Shown piece by piece: positions 9,409 through 17,464 of a stretch of 43,480 nucleotides of DNA. Position 1 is the first letter of the stretch. Every line of letters begins with the position of its first letter. Source of the DNA: a virus; the IMG/VR virus record IMGVR_UViG_3300010403_000030, positions 1 to 43,480 of that record; one strand, 5' to 3'. A program made the position numbers and the translations under genes. The notes beneath the pieces are model-generated. The model searched no databases. It was not told where the DNA came from and saw nothing but the letters and a program-made list of their open reading frames with translations.

Positions 9409-10737
9409 CTATTCCTGACAGTCGGGGGTGATGACACCGCCGCAGAGCAGTAGCTTGCGGGCCGTAGCGAGTCCTGCATTGGCGAGCGGGCAGATGACGC
9501 GAAGGTCAGCCACTCCGCGCGCCTTGCTGCTACTGACGAACACGCCGCCGTTCCGAGAGACCACGATGGGGGTGCCGCCGGAGCGCACAGCTACCATGAC
9601 CGGGCTCTCGCCTGTAGCTGAGATCAGCCACGGCTCGCTCGCGAGGAATGTCTCCCCGCCGTCGGCCGTGTAGTACGAAGCGGTCTGCGTGGTGGGATCC
9701 GCGAAGCCTGGGGCCACGAGCAGCGCCTCGGTCGGGCCGAGCTTCTTCATGAACCCGGTCTGGTTCTGCGGCACCACGTCCACGCCAGTCCCGTTGAAGT
9801 TCTCCCCGTCGTCGCAGGAGACCCAGGCCCCACCAGGCCCTGTCAGCGTGCCCTGGCTGAACGTGAGCCACGTACCGCCGAACATCGGCTCGAGCGTCCC
9901 GCGCACTCCGGCTGCTCCGCCGAAGACCGACGTGTTCCAGGTGGCGTGCTCGAGATCGTCCGTGTCATCGGTGTAGAAGATCGAGCCGCCGCCCCCGGTC
10001 ACGAGGAACAGCCGGCCGGACGTGGGGCTCATCACTAGCTGCTGGTACGGGTTGATCCCGGTGACCGGCTCCATGTCGCGAGCGATCTCCCACGAGACCC
10101 CGCCGTTTAGCGAGCGCCAGAGCGATGCGGCCTTGAAGTGGGTCCGATTCGCGAGGCCGCCAGCGATCAGGTCGAACGACGAGACGAGCCACATCGCGTC
10201 TACGCCTGCAGGCCCAGAGCCTGGGATCAGGATCGGGTTCGTCACCGACGGCAGAGTCGCGAAGAGCGAGGCCCCGCCGTTCCCGCCTATCTCATTCAGG
10301 GCTGGCCATGTGTGAAAGTCCTGGAGCTTGTAGAAGCTCGAGCCACCTTCGCTCACCCAGAGCTCGATGCCGCCGGGCTGGATCGTGCCCTCGGCGACGA
10401 GGAACGCCTTGCTCCACTTGTAGCGGACCTGGTAGTGGACCCGGCCGAAGCCCTCTGGCCCGTCGAGCGACCAGCCGGTGAATACGACCTGTTGCGCGTT
10501 CACGCCCTCATCGAAGGACGTGGCCCATGAGCCGCCATCATCAAACGAGATCTGCGCCGTACTCGCGAAGCCCTGGAAGTGGTGAGCAACCTTGCTGAAG
10601 GTCTGGATCACGCGCGAGACCGGGTCGTAGACAGCGTTGACCGGCCCCTGCACGATCCCCGAGTAGACCCCGTTAAGCGGGATATTCGGGACGCTGGTGC
10701 GCTGAACCCAGGTATCTGCTCCGAACGGAGTGGGCAT
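9409..10737 (-). CDS. BNR/Asp-box beta-propeller virion protein (putative spike or glycan-binding)
   Basis: A 442-residue protein with several Asp-box (BNR) repeats of the form S-x-D-x-G-x-x-W: SFDDGGSW near residue 64, SLNGGVSW, SCDDGENF and TADGGETF. This pattern belongs to sialidase-like beta-propellers. No full sialidase active site can be assigned by eye, so glycan binding or hydrolysis is an inference. The ATG lies directly after the U-tract of a long hairpin, with no Shine-Dalgarno sequence visible, which is unusual here. The C-terminus has two cysteines. Confidence 0.78.
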   Translation of the reverse strand: MPTPFGADTWVQRTSVPNIPLNGVYSGIVQGPVNAVYDPVSRVIQTFSKVAHHFQGFASTAQISFDDGGSWATSFDEGVNAQQVVFTGWSLDGPEGFGRVHYQVRYKWSKAFLVAEGTIQPGGIELWVSEGGSSFYKLQDFHTWPALNEIGGNGGASLFATLPSVTNPILIPGSGPAGVDAMWLVSSFDLIAGGLANRTHFKAASLWRSLNGGVSWEIARDMEPVTGINPYQQLVMSPTSGRLFLVTGGGGSIFYTDDTDDLEHATWNTSVFGGAAGVRGTLEPMFGGTWLTFSQGTLTGPGGAWVSCDDGENFNGTGVDVVPQNQTGFMKKLGPTEALLVAPGFADPTTQTASYYTADGGETFLASEPWLISATGESPVMVAVRSGGTPIVVSRNGGVFVSSSKARGVADLRVICPLANAGLATARKLLLCGGVITPDCQE

Positions 10738-10739
10738 GT

Positions 10740-10787
10740 AAAAGTGGCGGCCGGACCTCAGGCGTTGAAGCCTGAAGCCCGACCGCC
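10740..10787 (-). terminator. Long hairpin with U-tract (intrinsic terminator or attenuator) after the capsid-associated gene
   Basis: On the minus strand an 18-bp stem (including three G-U pairs) with a six-base loop is followed by ACTTTTAC. The + strand arms are 10746-10763 and 10770-10787. The U-tract ends three bases before the ATG of the BNR protein. It would end or reduce transcription between the head genes and the tail genes. Confidence 0.8.
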
Positions 10788-10796
10788 TGGGTGTGA

Positions 10797-11240
10797 CTAG
10801 TCGCGGGTGTACTCGACCATCACGTACGCGAAGGCGGCCGGGGATGAGCCAGCGCCAGCGGTACCGATAGTCGCGATGAGCTCTTCGTCGGCCGTGAGCA
10901 CCTGACCGTTGATGAGGGCCGCCGTGTCGTTGGCGGTCAGCTGCACCGCAGCCGCGCCGACAGCGCCGGCCGAGAGGTACTTGGCCGTGGTGCCGGTGAT
11001 GCCGAGCGAGATGGTGGAGGTGGCGGCGAGCTTGTTAGCCGCGCACACGAACTTCATGCCGAGCAGACGCCAACCCTTCTTGAGCGCCCCGAGGCGGATG
11101 GTGTCGGTGGCCACGAGGCCAGTCACGTCTCCGATCTCGAAGATCGCCACGCGCTTACGGGCATCGTAGTCGCGGGCGGGGTTCTGAACGACAGGGGCGG
11201 ATTCGGCGTTGGTCAGCTGAGTGGACTTGAAGGTAGCCAT
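10797..11240 (-). CDS. Capsid-associated / head decoration-like protein
   Basis: A 147-residue Ala/Thr-rich, beta-strand-rich protein immediately after the coat gene, where related podoviruses carry a small, highly expressed head protein. Features include FEIGDVTGLVATDTIRLG near residue 35 and a C-terminal AYVMVEYTRD. A strong AAAGGG ribosome-binding site precedes the ATG. It is flanked by two strong hairpins, as if made from its own processed mRNA segment. The function is inferred from position; cement or fibre protein are alternatives. Confidence 0.6.
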   Translation of the reverse strand: MATFKSTQLTNAESAPVVQNPARDYDARKRVAIFEIGDVTGLVATDTIRLGALKKGWRLLGMKFVCAANKLAATSTISLGITGTTAKYLSAGAVGAAAVQLTANDTAALINGQVLTADEELIATIGTAGAGSSPAAFAYVMVEYTRD

Positions 11241-11281
11241 GGTGAGACCCTTTCGGTATGGGACTTGAGTTGTGAACTGCT

Positions 11282-11307
11282 GGCCGGGGGCGAGATTGCC
11301 CCCGGCC
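11282..11307 (-). other. Strong GC hairpin downstream of the coat gene
   Basis: A perfect 10-bp stem GGCCGGGGGC / GCCCCCGGCC with a six-base loop lies 17 bases after the coat stop. No U-tract follows, so it is more likely an mRNA-stabilising or attenuating hairpin than a full terminator. A closely similar stem lies at 23713-23742. Confidence 0.7.
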
Positions 11308-11323
11308 TACGGCTGATCCTCGA

Positions 11324-12205
11324 TTACTCGAGGGTGGTGATCTCTACGACCTTCTTCTCCTGCATCCGCACCGCGCCGGAACCGGCCACAGCGTAGACGT
11401 AGACGGAGCCGCGCTTGTCCCAGCGGCGCTCCACAGCGGTCTCGACATCAGGAGCAACGGCCAGGAGCAGGCCGCTCTTGGCCCAGGCCAGCGTCAGACG
11501 CTGAGCCGTCGGGCTCGTGCCGGTCACCGTGAGAAGCTCGGTGTGGACGAACTCGAAGCCCATGAAGGAGTTGATCTCGCCCTTCACGAGCGCCTTCACC
11601 GAGTTGTAGTCGGCGGAGGTGACTTCCGTGGTGTTGAGCAGGTCGGCCAGAGCCTGCGACGCATAGGCGAGGTACTGAGGCTCGTCCATGTCGTTCTCAC
11701 CCTTCACCAGGATCCGGCGCGCCTCAACGAGCTTCGCGACGGTCAGGCCCACGTTCGTGCCGCCGAAACCGACGGCGACCTTCTGCGTGGCGGGAAGCGC
11801 GATAGGAGTCGCACCAGCGTGGCCGGTCGCGGCAGAGCCGCTCGCGGCTTCGATGATCCGCTGGTCGTACGTACGGCCCAGCGCGTACACCGCGTTCTGG
11901 GTGTAGGCGTTGGTCGGGTCGATCAACATCTGGACCTTGTCGATCCGGTCGATGAAATCGCCCCAGTCGAAGAAGCGCAGGGTGACCCGGCGCCGGTCGT
12001 GCACGCTGTCCACCTGCGGGCTGTCGCCATGGCGGGTGGTGATTTCCACCGCGTCCGTGGGACCGATCTGCTCGTAGAACTGCGCCTCGCCCTTCTGGGA
12101 CTCGACGCGCACGCACGAACGGAGACGGCTGCCCTTCTGCTGCAGGAGCATCTCGACATCGGCGTGGTACTGGTTGACGAATGCTACGGGGATCTGCTGC
12201 GACAT
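11324..12205 (-). CDS. Major capsid protein
   Basis: A 293-residue protein starting SQQIPVAFVNQYHADVEML, with RVTLRFFDWGDFIDRIDKVQM at about 75-95 and DPTNAYTQNAVYALGRTYDQ after it. This is the coat type of BPP-1-like podoviruses, an HK97-fold-class shell protein with no protease gene seen nearby. It follows the scaffold gene and has the best ribosome-binding site in the window (AGGAGG, eight bases before ATG), as expected for the most abundant protein. Confidence 0.9.
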   Translation of the reverse strand: MSQQIPVAFVNQYHADVEMLLQQKGSRLRSCVRVESQKGEAQFYEQIGPTDAVEITTRHGDSPQVDSVHDRRRVTLRFFDWGDFIDRIDKVQMLIDPTNAYTQNAVYALGRTYDQRIIEAASGSAATGHAGATPIALPATQKVAVGFGGTNVGLTVAKLVEARRILVKGENDMDEPQYLAYASQALADLLNTTEVTSADYNSVKALVKGEINSFMGFEFVHTELLTVTGTSPTAQRLTLAWAKSGLLLAVAPDVETAVERRWDKRGSVYVYAVAGSGAVRMQEKKVVEITTLE

Positions 12206-12245
12206 AGTTCACCCTCCTGGGTGTGTTTGGATTTCGCTACACATC

Positions 12246-12274
12246 GGTCGGAGGGTTGCCGGCTGACGCCGACC
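12246..12274 (-). promoter_or_regulatory. Hairpin in the leader of the coat gene
   Basis: The 154-base gap between scaffold and coat holds a 6-bp stem (GGTCGG / CCGACC) with a further self-complementary GCCGGC inside. No convincing sigma70 promoter was found in the gap. It may serve to uncouple coat translation from the operon. Confidence 0.35.
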
Positions 12275-12359
12275 CTTCTTGCCCCTTACGGGAGCCGCTC
12301 GCCTCTGCTTTCGAGGGTGCGCCCGGTCTCTCTCGAGATTGCCGGGTCTGTTCTGCGGA

Positions 12360-13187
12360 CTACCGAATAGCGTTACTCGTGTACTGCGTGAGGAACTGCA
12401 TCCTCTCCACGGCGGCCTTGTGGCCGGGGTGGCTATTGTTCCAGTAGGCGCTCTTCTGGTCGCCGGACCGGATCGCGGTCATTTCCTTCGCTGCGTCCTC
12501 GAGACTCAGGCCGCCAGGCGTCGGCTGGATCATGCTGTCCTCGCCCAGCTTGCTCGCGATCTTGGCCATCCACTCGAGGAACACCGGGTGGTTTCCGGCT
12601 CCGGTCTCATCGAGCGCAGCCTTGAGCTCGGCATCTCCGGTCTCTGACACCAGGGTGTGAACGAGTGCGAGGTTGTGCTTCTTGGCCGCGCCCCACTTCG
12701 TGTCGAGCTTGGCCATTGTCTCGTTGTAGGCCTCGGTCTTCTGGGCCTCGAGCGCGGTGTTCGCCTGCAGGTGCGTCCCGATGAACCACTCCTGCATGGC
12801 GTTGGCCTGGGCCTTCGACATGCCGGCCTTGAAAGCGGCTTCCTTGAAGCCACCGACGATGGTCGGGTCTACCTGGTACCCATCGGGCACCTTCACGTCC
12901 TCGTACCCGCTGGCGGCCTCTGGCACGCCCATCGCGGTACGAACGCGAGCCGCGACAGCCGGGTCGGCGTCGGGCTTCAGGTGCTCCTCGAACTTCTTGC
13001 CGAAGGCGCTCTCGATGTTGACGTACGCCTTGAGCGCTTCGTCGGCGGTCTTGAACTTGGTGAGGCTGGCGTTCCCGCGAAGCTCCTGCGGGATCCATGA
13101 CGGCCCCTGCTCTGCCGGGGGTGTGGGTGTTGGGGGATTGCCTGCTGGGCTCTCTGGCGCCGCTGGTGCGACGTTCTCGTCGGGCAT
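12360..13187 (-). CDS. Scaffolding (capsid assembly) protein
   Basis: A 275-residue acidic, Pro/Ala-rich protein. It has a low-complexity N-terminus, then WIPQELRGNASLTKFKTADE at about residues 31-50 and a helical C-terminus with HPGHKAAVERMQFL. This is the phage capsid-assembly family found directly upstream of the coat gene. It acts inside the procapsid and leaves before DNA packaging. The ATG follows the upstream stop directly (TAAATG). Confidence 0.85.
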   Translation of the reverse strand: MPDENVAPAAPESPAGNPPTPTPPAEQGPSWIPQELRGNASLTKFKTADEALKAYVNIESAFGKKFEEHLKPDADPAVAARVRTAMGVPEAASGYEDVKVPDGYQVDPTIVGGFKEAAFKAGMSKAQANAMQEWFIGTHLQANTALEAQKTEAYNETMAKLDTKWGAAKKHNLALVHTLVSETGDAELKAALDETGAGNHPVFLEWMAKIASKLGEDSMIQPTPGGLSLEDAAKEMTAIRSGDQKSAYWNNSHPGHKAAVERMQFLTQYTSNAIR

Positions 13188-13493
13188 TTACAGATCCTCG
13201 ATGGCCACGTTCATCATGGCTTCCTGCTGTTGGGGTTTGACCTTCTCTCGCTCCATCTCCTCGAGCCCATCACCGACGGCGGCAACGATGTCGAGGTACA
13301 CGGAGCGTCGGCCGGCCTTGTACGCTGTCTCCAGCGCATCTTGTCCTGGCCGATAGGAACTACCATCTAACGAATCCTTGAGGTACCGCAGGATGCGCGG
13401 CCCCTCGATGCTGTTCTGGAAGAAGCTGGCGTAATCGACCAGCCGCTTCAGTGACTCCTGCTCGATCTCTTCCTCAGTCAGGGGACGAGCCAC
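13188..13493 (-). CDS. Bbp19-like head protein
   Basis: A 101-residue helical protein with the core ETAYKAGRRSVYLDIVAAV. It resembles the small Bbp19-type protein encoded between portal and scaffold in BPP-1-like phages. Its exact role is not known. It begins with GTG in a TAGTG overlap with the portal stop. Confidence 0.65.
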   Translation of the reverse strand: MARPLTEEEIEQESLKRLVDYASFFQNSIEGPRILRYLKDSLDGSSYRPGQDALETAYKAGRRSVYLDIVAAVGDGLEEMEREKVKPQQQEAMMNVAIEDL

Positions 13494-15226
13494 TATCTAC
13501 CCACTCCTCCTGTGACCGCGCCCTGGCCCGACAGCCCGCCCTGTGGCAGGATGCCGCCCTTGGCCGCAGCGGTGATCGCCTCGAGGGCCGGTGCCGCCTG
13601 GCCCATCGCCTGAGCGGACTGCATCGTCTGCGCCATCTGCTTGTCCTTTGCCTCGGCCTCTGCGTTGGCCTGGCGAAGCTCGTCCATCTCGCCCTTGTCC
13701 CGGATGATCTCCGGCGTGACGCCCGTATTGCGAGCGGACACGCGGACCACGGCGTCCATGTCGATGTTGTCCAGTGACTTGGGGTTCATCTGGGCCAGCG
13801 GCAGCACCAGCTGCAGGAACCGCTGGATCGTCACCACATCGCCGAGGCGCTGAGCGCGCTGCAGCGGGCCTTCGTACTCGATGTCGAAGCCACGGCCGAG
13901 CTCCTTCATCTTGGCCACGAGCGCGGCCGGAGGTGCGTCGATGCGCTGCCCGCGCTCCAGGAGCCGAAACACGCGAGTTACGACGGGGTTCAGGAACTCC
14001 ACGTTGAGGCGGCCAAGCGTGGGGCCGAGGATGCGCTGCATCAACTCGTACCGAACCTGAACCTCGAAAGCCGTCATCTGCGGCCCTTCCTGAAGCTGCA
14101 GCTGGTCCGTGAAGAAGCCCTGCCGGACCATCTCCTGCATCGCCTTCTCGTTCAGCATGGCGGAGTCGATGCCGCCACGATCAGTGAACAGGGGCTCCAC
14201 GGCGTCCATGTCGCGGACGTGGGTCAGGCCTCCTGGGCTGAGCTTGACGACACCGAGCACGCCCTGGTCCCGCACCTTCATGGGCGGGTACACCTTGTTG
14301 GCCAGCGCCCTCAGCTTGAGCTCGACCAGCTTGTTGAGCGTCTTCAGGTGGGCCAGGATAGTGAACGCGGGCGAGCGACCGTAGACTTCATCCGAGGACT
14401 TAGTCCAGCGGCCGACCGCGAACGGGAACTCCTCGTACCCGGAGTCCTTCACGACTTGAGGCGCCCCGCCTGCGTATATGTGGACCGAGGCGAACGGCTT
14501 ACCATTCGAGAACTTCGCGGCGCCGGCATCGGCCCAGCGGTCGGTCCTCGGGAAGATCGCGTTGATGAAGTCGAAGGGTCGCTCGGTGTCGGTGCCCTGG
14601 AGAACGTGTCGCCTGATCTCGTCAGGCAGGTTCTCCATCCCGAACTTCTGGGTCGCCTGGCGGCCGGTGTAGCGGTACTTGTAGTACAGCGTGTCGACGA
14701 TGCCGTCCTCGTTCTCAGCGACGGCGTAGCTGGCAGGCGGCAGCGTCTTGAAGCGAAGCCCCTGCCACGGGTTGCCGGGCTTGGGATCCTTCTTCTCGAT
14801 GAACATCGCTGAGGTACCGATGCTGCCCAGGTCGGTGTAGAACTCGTGGGCCTCGGCCGAGAAGTTCGACTGCCGGAGCTCGTCGTAGGCGGTGTTACCG
14901 CTCTTCTCAAGCCAGCGGTCGATGGTGATGTCCTCACCGTACGGGATGCCCCGCAGCCGGAAGTAGAACCACCGGATCGACTCCGATGTGAGGGCGCCCT
15001 GCATGGACGCCGCCAGGAGCTCGAGGGCGTGCGGGGCCACGCTGTCCAGCATCCTCTCCGTGTTAGTGCGCCCCTGCGAGCGCGAGGGCTGGTGCATGAG
15101 CGACAGGTTCGCCTTGCGCGGCAGAACCAGTTCGCAGATGTCACGCCACGTGGGGAGCCAGAGGTTCAGCTGCCCGAAGAGCTCCTCTGAGCGCCGGACG
15201 TGCGCCTGAGCGCGGGAGTCGGCCAC
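13493..15226 (-). CDS. Portal (head-tail connector) protein
   Basis: A 577-residue member of the short-tailed phage head-to-tail connecting family. Recognisable parts are LNLWLPTWRDICELVLPRKA near the N-terminus, RTNTERMLDSVAPHALELLA, and LGSIGTSAMFIEKKD. Twelve copies form the portal vertex used for packaging and ejection. The C-terminus is Gln/Ala/Gly-rich. It starts at GTG three bases after the preceding gene, with a weak ribosome-binding site, suggesting coupling. Confidence 0.94.
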   Translation of the reverse strand: MADSRAQAHVRRSEELFGQLNLWLPTWRDICELVLPRKANLSLMHQPSRSQGRTNTERMLDSVAPHALELLAASMQGALTSESIRWFYFRLRGIPYGEDITIDRWLEKSGNTAYDELRQSNFSAEAHEFYTDLGSIGTSAMFIEKKDPKPGNPWQGLRFKTLPPASYAVAENEDGIVDTLYYKYRYTGRQATQKFGMENLPDEIRRHVLQGTDTERPFDFINAIFPRTDRWADAGAAKFSNGKPFASVHIYAGGAPQVVKDSGYEEFPFAVGRWTKSSDEVYGRSPAFTILAHLKTLNKLVELKLRALANKVYPPMKVRDQGVLGVVKLSPGGLTHVRDMDAVEPLFTDRGGIDSAMLNEKAMQEMVRQGFFTDQLQLQEGPQMTAFEVQVRYELMQRILGPTLGRLNVEFLNPVVTRVFRLLERGQRIDAPPAALVAKMKELGRGFDIEYEGPLQRAQRLGDVVTIQRFLQLVLPLAQMNPKSLDNIDMDAVVRVSARNTGVTPEIIRDKGEMDELRQANAEAEAKDKQMAQTMQSAQAMGQAAPALEAITAAAKGGILPQGGLSGQGAVTGGVGR

Positions 15227-15229
15227 GAC

Positions 15230-15451
15230 TTAGCCGAGCTTCGAGACGGTGCCGACGGGGTTGCCGCCACCGGTGGCGACAGACGAGCCGAGGTTGCTGC
15301 TCTGATCGCTGGGACCGATGGTGGACATGAAGCCCTTCGCGTAGCGGGCCTGCGACAGGCGGCCGGCGCGAGCGTTCTGGACGTTAGGATCCGTCGCGGT
15401 CGGCGTCGGGGCGGCTTGCTGGATCTTCGGGGCGGGGGAGGACTTGCCCAT
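15230..15451 (-). CDS. Small portal-adjacent protein, unknown
   Basis: A 73-residue Ser/Pro/Ala/Gly-rich, likely disordered protein beginning MGKSSPAP, with a helical patch GRLSQARYAKGF. Short proteins of this composition are common just upstream of podovirus portal genes. It has an AAGGAG site before the ATG and overlaps the end of the upstream GNAT-like gene by 68 bases. Confidence 0.7.
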   Translation of the reverse strand: MGKSSPAPKIQQAAPTPTATDPNVQNARAGRLSQARYAKGFMSTIGPSDQSSNLGSSVATGGGNPVGTVSKLG

Positions 15452-15935
15452 CGGGGTGTTGCTCCTTCAAAGAGATTGAGTACCAGTCTGCGTAGTCGTT
15501 GATGCCGTACTTCACGTACCCTCGACGCAACGCCCACTTCTCGAGTCGGTCGCGCTTCGGGTGGTCGTGGTGGATGCAAAGGACCAGGCGGTGGATGCCT
15601 TTGCTGCGGCAGATGTCGGCGATGAGCGACGGCAGGAGGTTCATAATCTCCAGCTTCCGCCGCGCCTCGGGCTTGATGATGAAGTGCTCGAGGAACCCGA
15701 CGTGCTCACCAGGGAACCCGAAGGCGCCCCACTCGGTCCAGCCGGTGACCAAGGCGACAAGGTCGCCGTCTTCGTACCAGGGGAAGACCGCCATGCTTCT
15801 GATGCCGGCCCACTCGTACATCTCGGCCACCTGCTCTAGCGTGACGTGCCCGATGATGCGCTGTGGCCTAGGCGGGTCGTACCTGAGTACGCGCCTCATG
15901 CGGTCGTAGTCGCTGGGCTCGTAGTCGATCTTCAT
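15384..15935 (-). CDS. GNAT-like virion-region protein
   Basis: A 183-residue protein with a GNAT-type layout: a central FLEHFIIKPEARRKLEIMNL segment and a C-terminal KWALRRGYVKYG. The R-x-x-G-x-G loop is degenerate, so it may be a non-catalytic GNAT fold like T7 gp13. The ATG at 15935 (ATGA overlap with the upstream stop) is preferred over an earlier in-frame start. It is the second of three GNAT-type segments in the late operon. Confidence 0.65.
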   Translation of the reverse strand: MKIDYEPSDYDRMRRVLRYDPPRPQRIIGHVTLEQVAEMYEWAGIRSMAVFPWYEDGDLVALVTGWTEWGAFGFPGEHVGFLEHFIIKPEARRKLEIMNLLPSLIADICRSKGIHRLVLCIHHDHPKRDRLEKWALRRGYVKYGINDYADWYSISLKEQHPDGQVLPRPEDPASRPDADRDGS

Positions 15936-16249
15936 GCTCCCGGCATCCAGCCTTCCTGACACGCTGTGCTTAGCGGGTCGCCGCAATCCTCGAGGCGGCC
16001 TATCGGGCGTGCGACCCGGATCGTGCCCGCCCCGATGATCACGAGCAGGCCGGCCGCGACCATCAGTGTCTCAGTCGTCAGGACACCAGCCCCGCTCAGC
16101 GTGAGCGTGCCTGACGCGATGTACGACGGGAAGTCGGTCAGGACGGCCGACCCGCTCAGGACGAGCGAGCCTGTCGCGACGAGGTCTCCCCCGCCGCCAG
16201 TATCGAAGACGCCTGAGTCAAAGACCCCCGCGTCGAAGACGCCGGCCAC
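15932..16249 (-). CDS. Repeat-containing virion protein (20-residue repeats)
   Basis: A 105-residue protein beginning with a five-residue repeat (GVFDAGVFDSGVFDTG), then two and a partial copy of a 20-residue repeat (TGSLVLSGSAVLT, SGTLTLSGAGVLT, AGLLVIIGAG) at residues 26-79. The same repeat builds the protein at 17461-17928. Beta-solenoid or fibre structure is inferred from the alternating pattern. The GTG start lies three bases from the upstream stop. Confidence 0.7.
   Translation of the reverse strand: MAGVFDAGVFDSGVFDTGGGGDLVATGSLVLSGSAVLTDFPSYIASGTLTLSGAGVLTTETLMVAAGLLVIIGAGTIRVARPIGRLEDCGDPLSTACQEGWMPGA
16013..16174 (-). repeat. Two-and-a-half 60-bp coding repeats, related to those at 17.6-17.9 kb
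   Basis: These encode residues 26-79 of the 105-residue protein. The period is 60 bases and the translated units share the L-x-L-S-G-x-x-x-L-T core with the larger array. Confidence 0.7.
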
Positions 16250-16252
16250 TGC

Positions 16253-17053
16253 CTACCCGCGAACCGAAGCCCAGAGGTGGGCCTTGGAAGTCCCGATGCT
16301 CGTGTCTGTGGCGGTGCAGAGCGTCGCGGTGCCACCGCTTACGCGCCCGAGAAGGGAGAGCAAATGCCGCCCCTCGGACTGCAGCTGAGCGAGCGAGAGG
16401 CTCCACGCCTGGCGCTGGTTGGCGTTCGTGATCGTGTGTCCCACGTCGGAGATGGGAGTCGAGGTGCTGTCCACCGCGAGGCCCATGTGCGAGGCCTGAC
16501 CGCCGCTGCTATTCGAGACCGTTCCGCTCGCAGCCGCGAACACGGCCTCATCGGCCCACGACAGGAACTCGAGGCTGATCTCTGAGTTGATGTCCGCGAA
16601 GGCGCCGGTCCCGTTGAAGGTGCGGTCGGCGCTGTAGGTGCCGTGGAGATCAAGGCTCCTGCGGTTGAACCAGTTCAGGCAGAGCCGCCGCGTGACCGAG
16701 TCGATGAACGTGCCTGGGGTGCCGGCCCCCATGTAGACCATCCCGACGAGCGTGCGTGAGGCGTCTGCGTTCTTGATCTTGACGCCTGTATCGGCGTCGA
16801 TGGCAGGGGCCGTCGTGCTCGCCTCGAGCGTCAGGGTGCCGCCGCTGTCGAACGCGTAGATGTAGTAGAGCGTCGCGGCAGTCAGTCCGGAATTCGACAG
16901 GGTCGGCGCCGTGCCAGGGATCAGCTTCGCCGACCACGTCCCGCTGATCTTGAGCGGGATGTAGGCCCCAGCCCAGCGCTGGAGCGACAGCTGCGAAGAG
17001 GAGTCAACCGTGAGCCGACACTGGCCCGGGGCGACGTTGACGAGGTCAGCCAT
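16253..17053 (-). CDS. Putative tail fibre / virion protein
   Basis: A 266-residue Ser/Thr/Gly-rich, beta-strand-rich protein (LSLQRWAGAYIPLKISGTW, ATLYYIYAFDSGGTLTLEAS, GTFIDSVTRRLCLNWFNRRS). It has the look of phage fibre or appendage proteins that carry an N-terminal small beta domain. No enzymatic motif was seen. It lies between the two repeat proteins, suggesting they act in one structure. Confidence 0.6.
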   Translation of the reverse strand: MADLVNVAPGQCRLTVDSSSQLSLQRWAGAYIPLKISGTWSAKLIPGTAPTLSNSGLTAATLYYIYAFDSGGTLTLEASTTAPAIDADTGVKIKNADASRTLVGMVYMGAGTPGTFIDSVTRRLCLNWFNRRSLDLHGTYSADRTFNGTGAFADINSEISLEFLSWADEAVFAAASGTVSNSSGGQASHMGLAVDSTSTPISDVGHTITNANQRQAWSLSLAQLQSEGRHLLSLLGRVSGGTATLCTATDTSIGTSKAHLWASVRG

Positions 17054-17464
17054 TTACGCGAAAGTGAAGCTGAGTGAGCCGGCCAGGAACTTCGGCGCCG
17101 CGTCTCCGTTGTTGATGGTCTTCGGCGTGGTCAAGGTCGCGTAGCAGATCAAGTTGCCGACAGTCGCGGCATCCCAGACCCCGACGTGCGTCACGATGCC
17201 CCAGTTCGCGGAAGGCGTGGGGAAGACGATGTCCGCGACGTTGGCCGTCAGGCCTCCGGTCGAGTCTGGCGCTGACCAATTGGCATCGCCTGGATCGCGT
17301 TGTACGCGAGCGTACGAGCCACCAGATACCTCGGCGCCACCGCCCGCGTCCGTGGGGTTCGCGGTGTGTAGCGACACATGGAGCGCCGCCGGCTTGGTCA
17401 TCGAGCCGGTGCGGAAGATGTGCTTCCGTAGCTCCACTTCGAGGAAATCGCTCATCTGGCTCAT
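17054..17464 (-). CDS. Virion-associated protein with fibre-type fold
   Basis: A 136-residue protein with a recognisable phage pattern: ALHVSLHTANPTDAGG, then EVSGGSYARVQ and ATVGNLICYATL. Proteins of this type occur among tail or appendage genes of many phages; biochemical function is unknown. The start ATG overlaps the upstream stop as ATGA. Confidence 0.65.
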   Translation of the reverse strand: MSQMSDFLEVELRKHIFRTGSMTKPAALHVSLHTANPTDAGGGAEVSGGSYARVQRDPGDANWSAPDSTGGLTANVADIVFPTPSANWGIVTHVGVWDAATVGNLICYATLTTPKTINNGDAAPKFLAGSLSFTFA

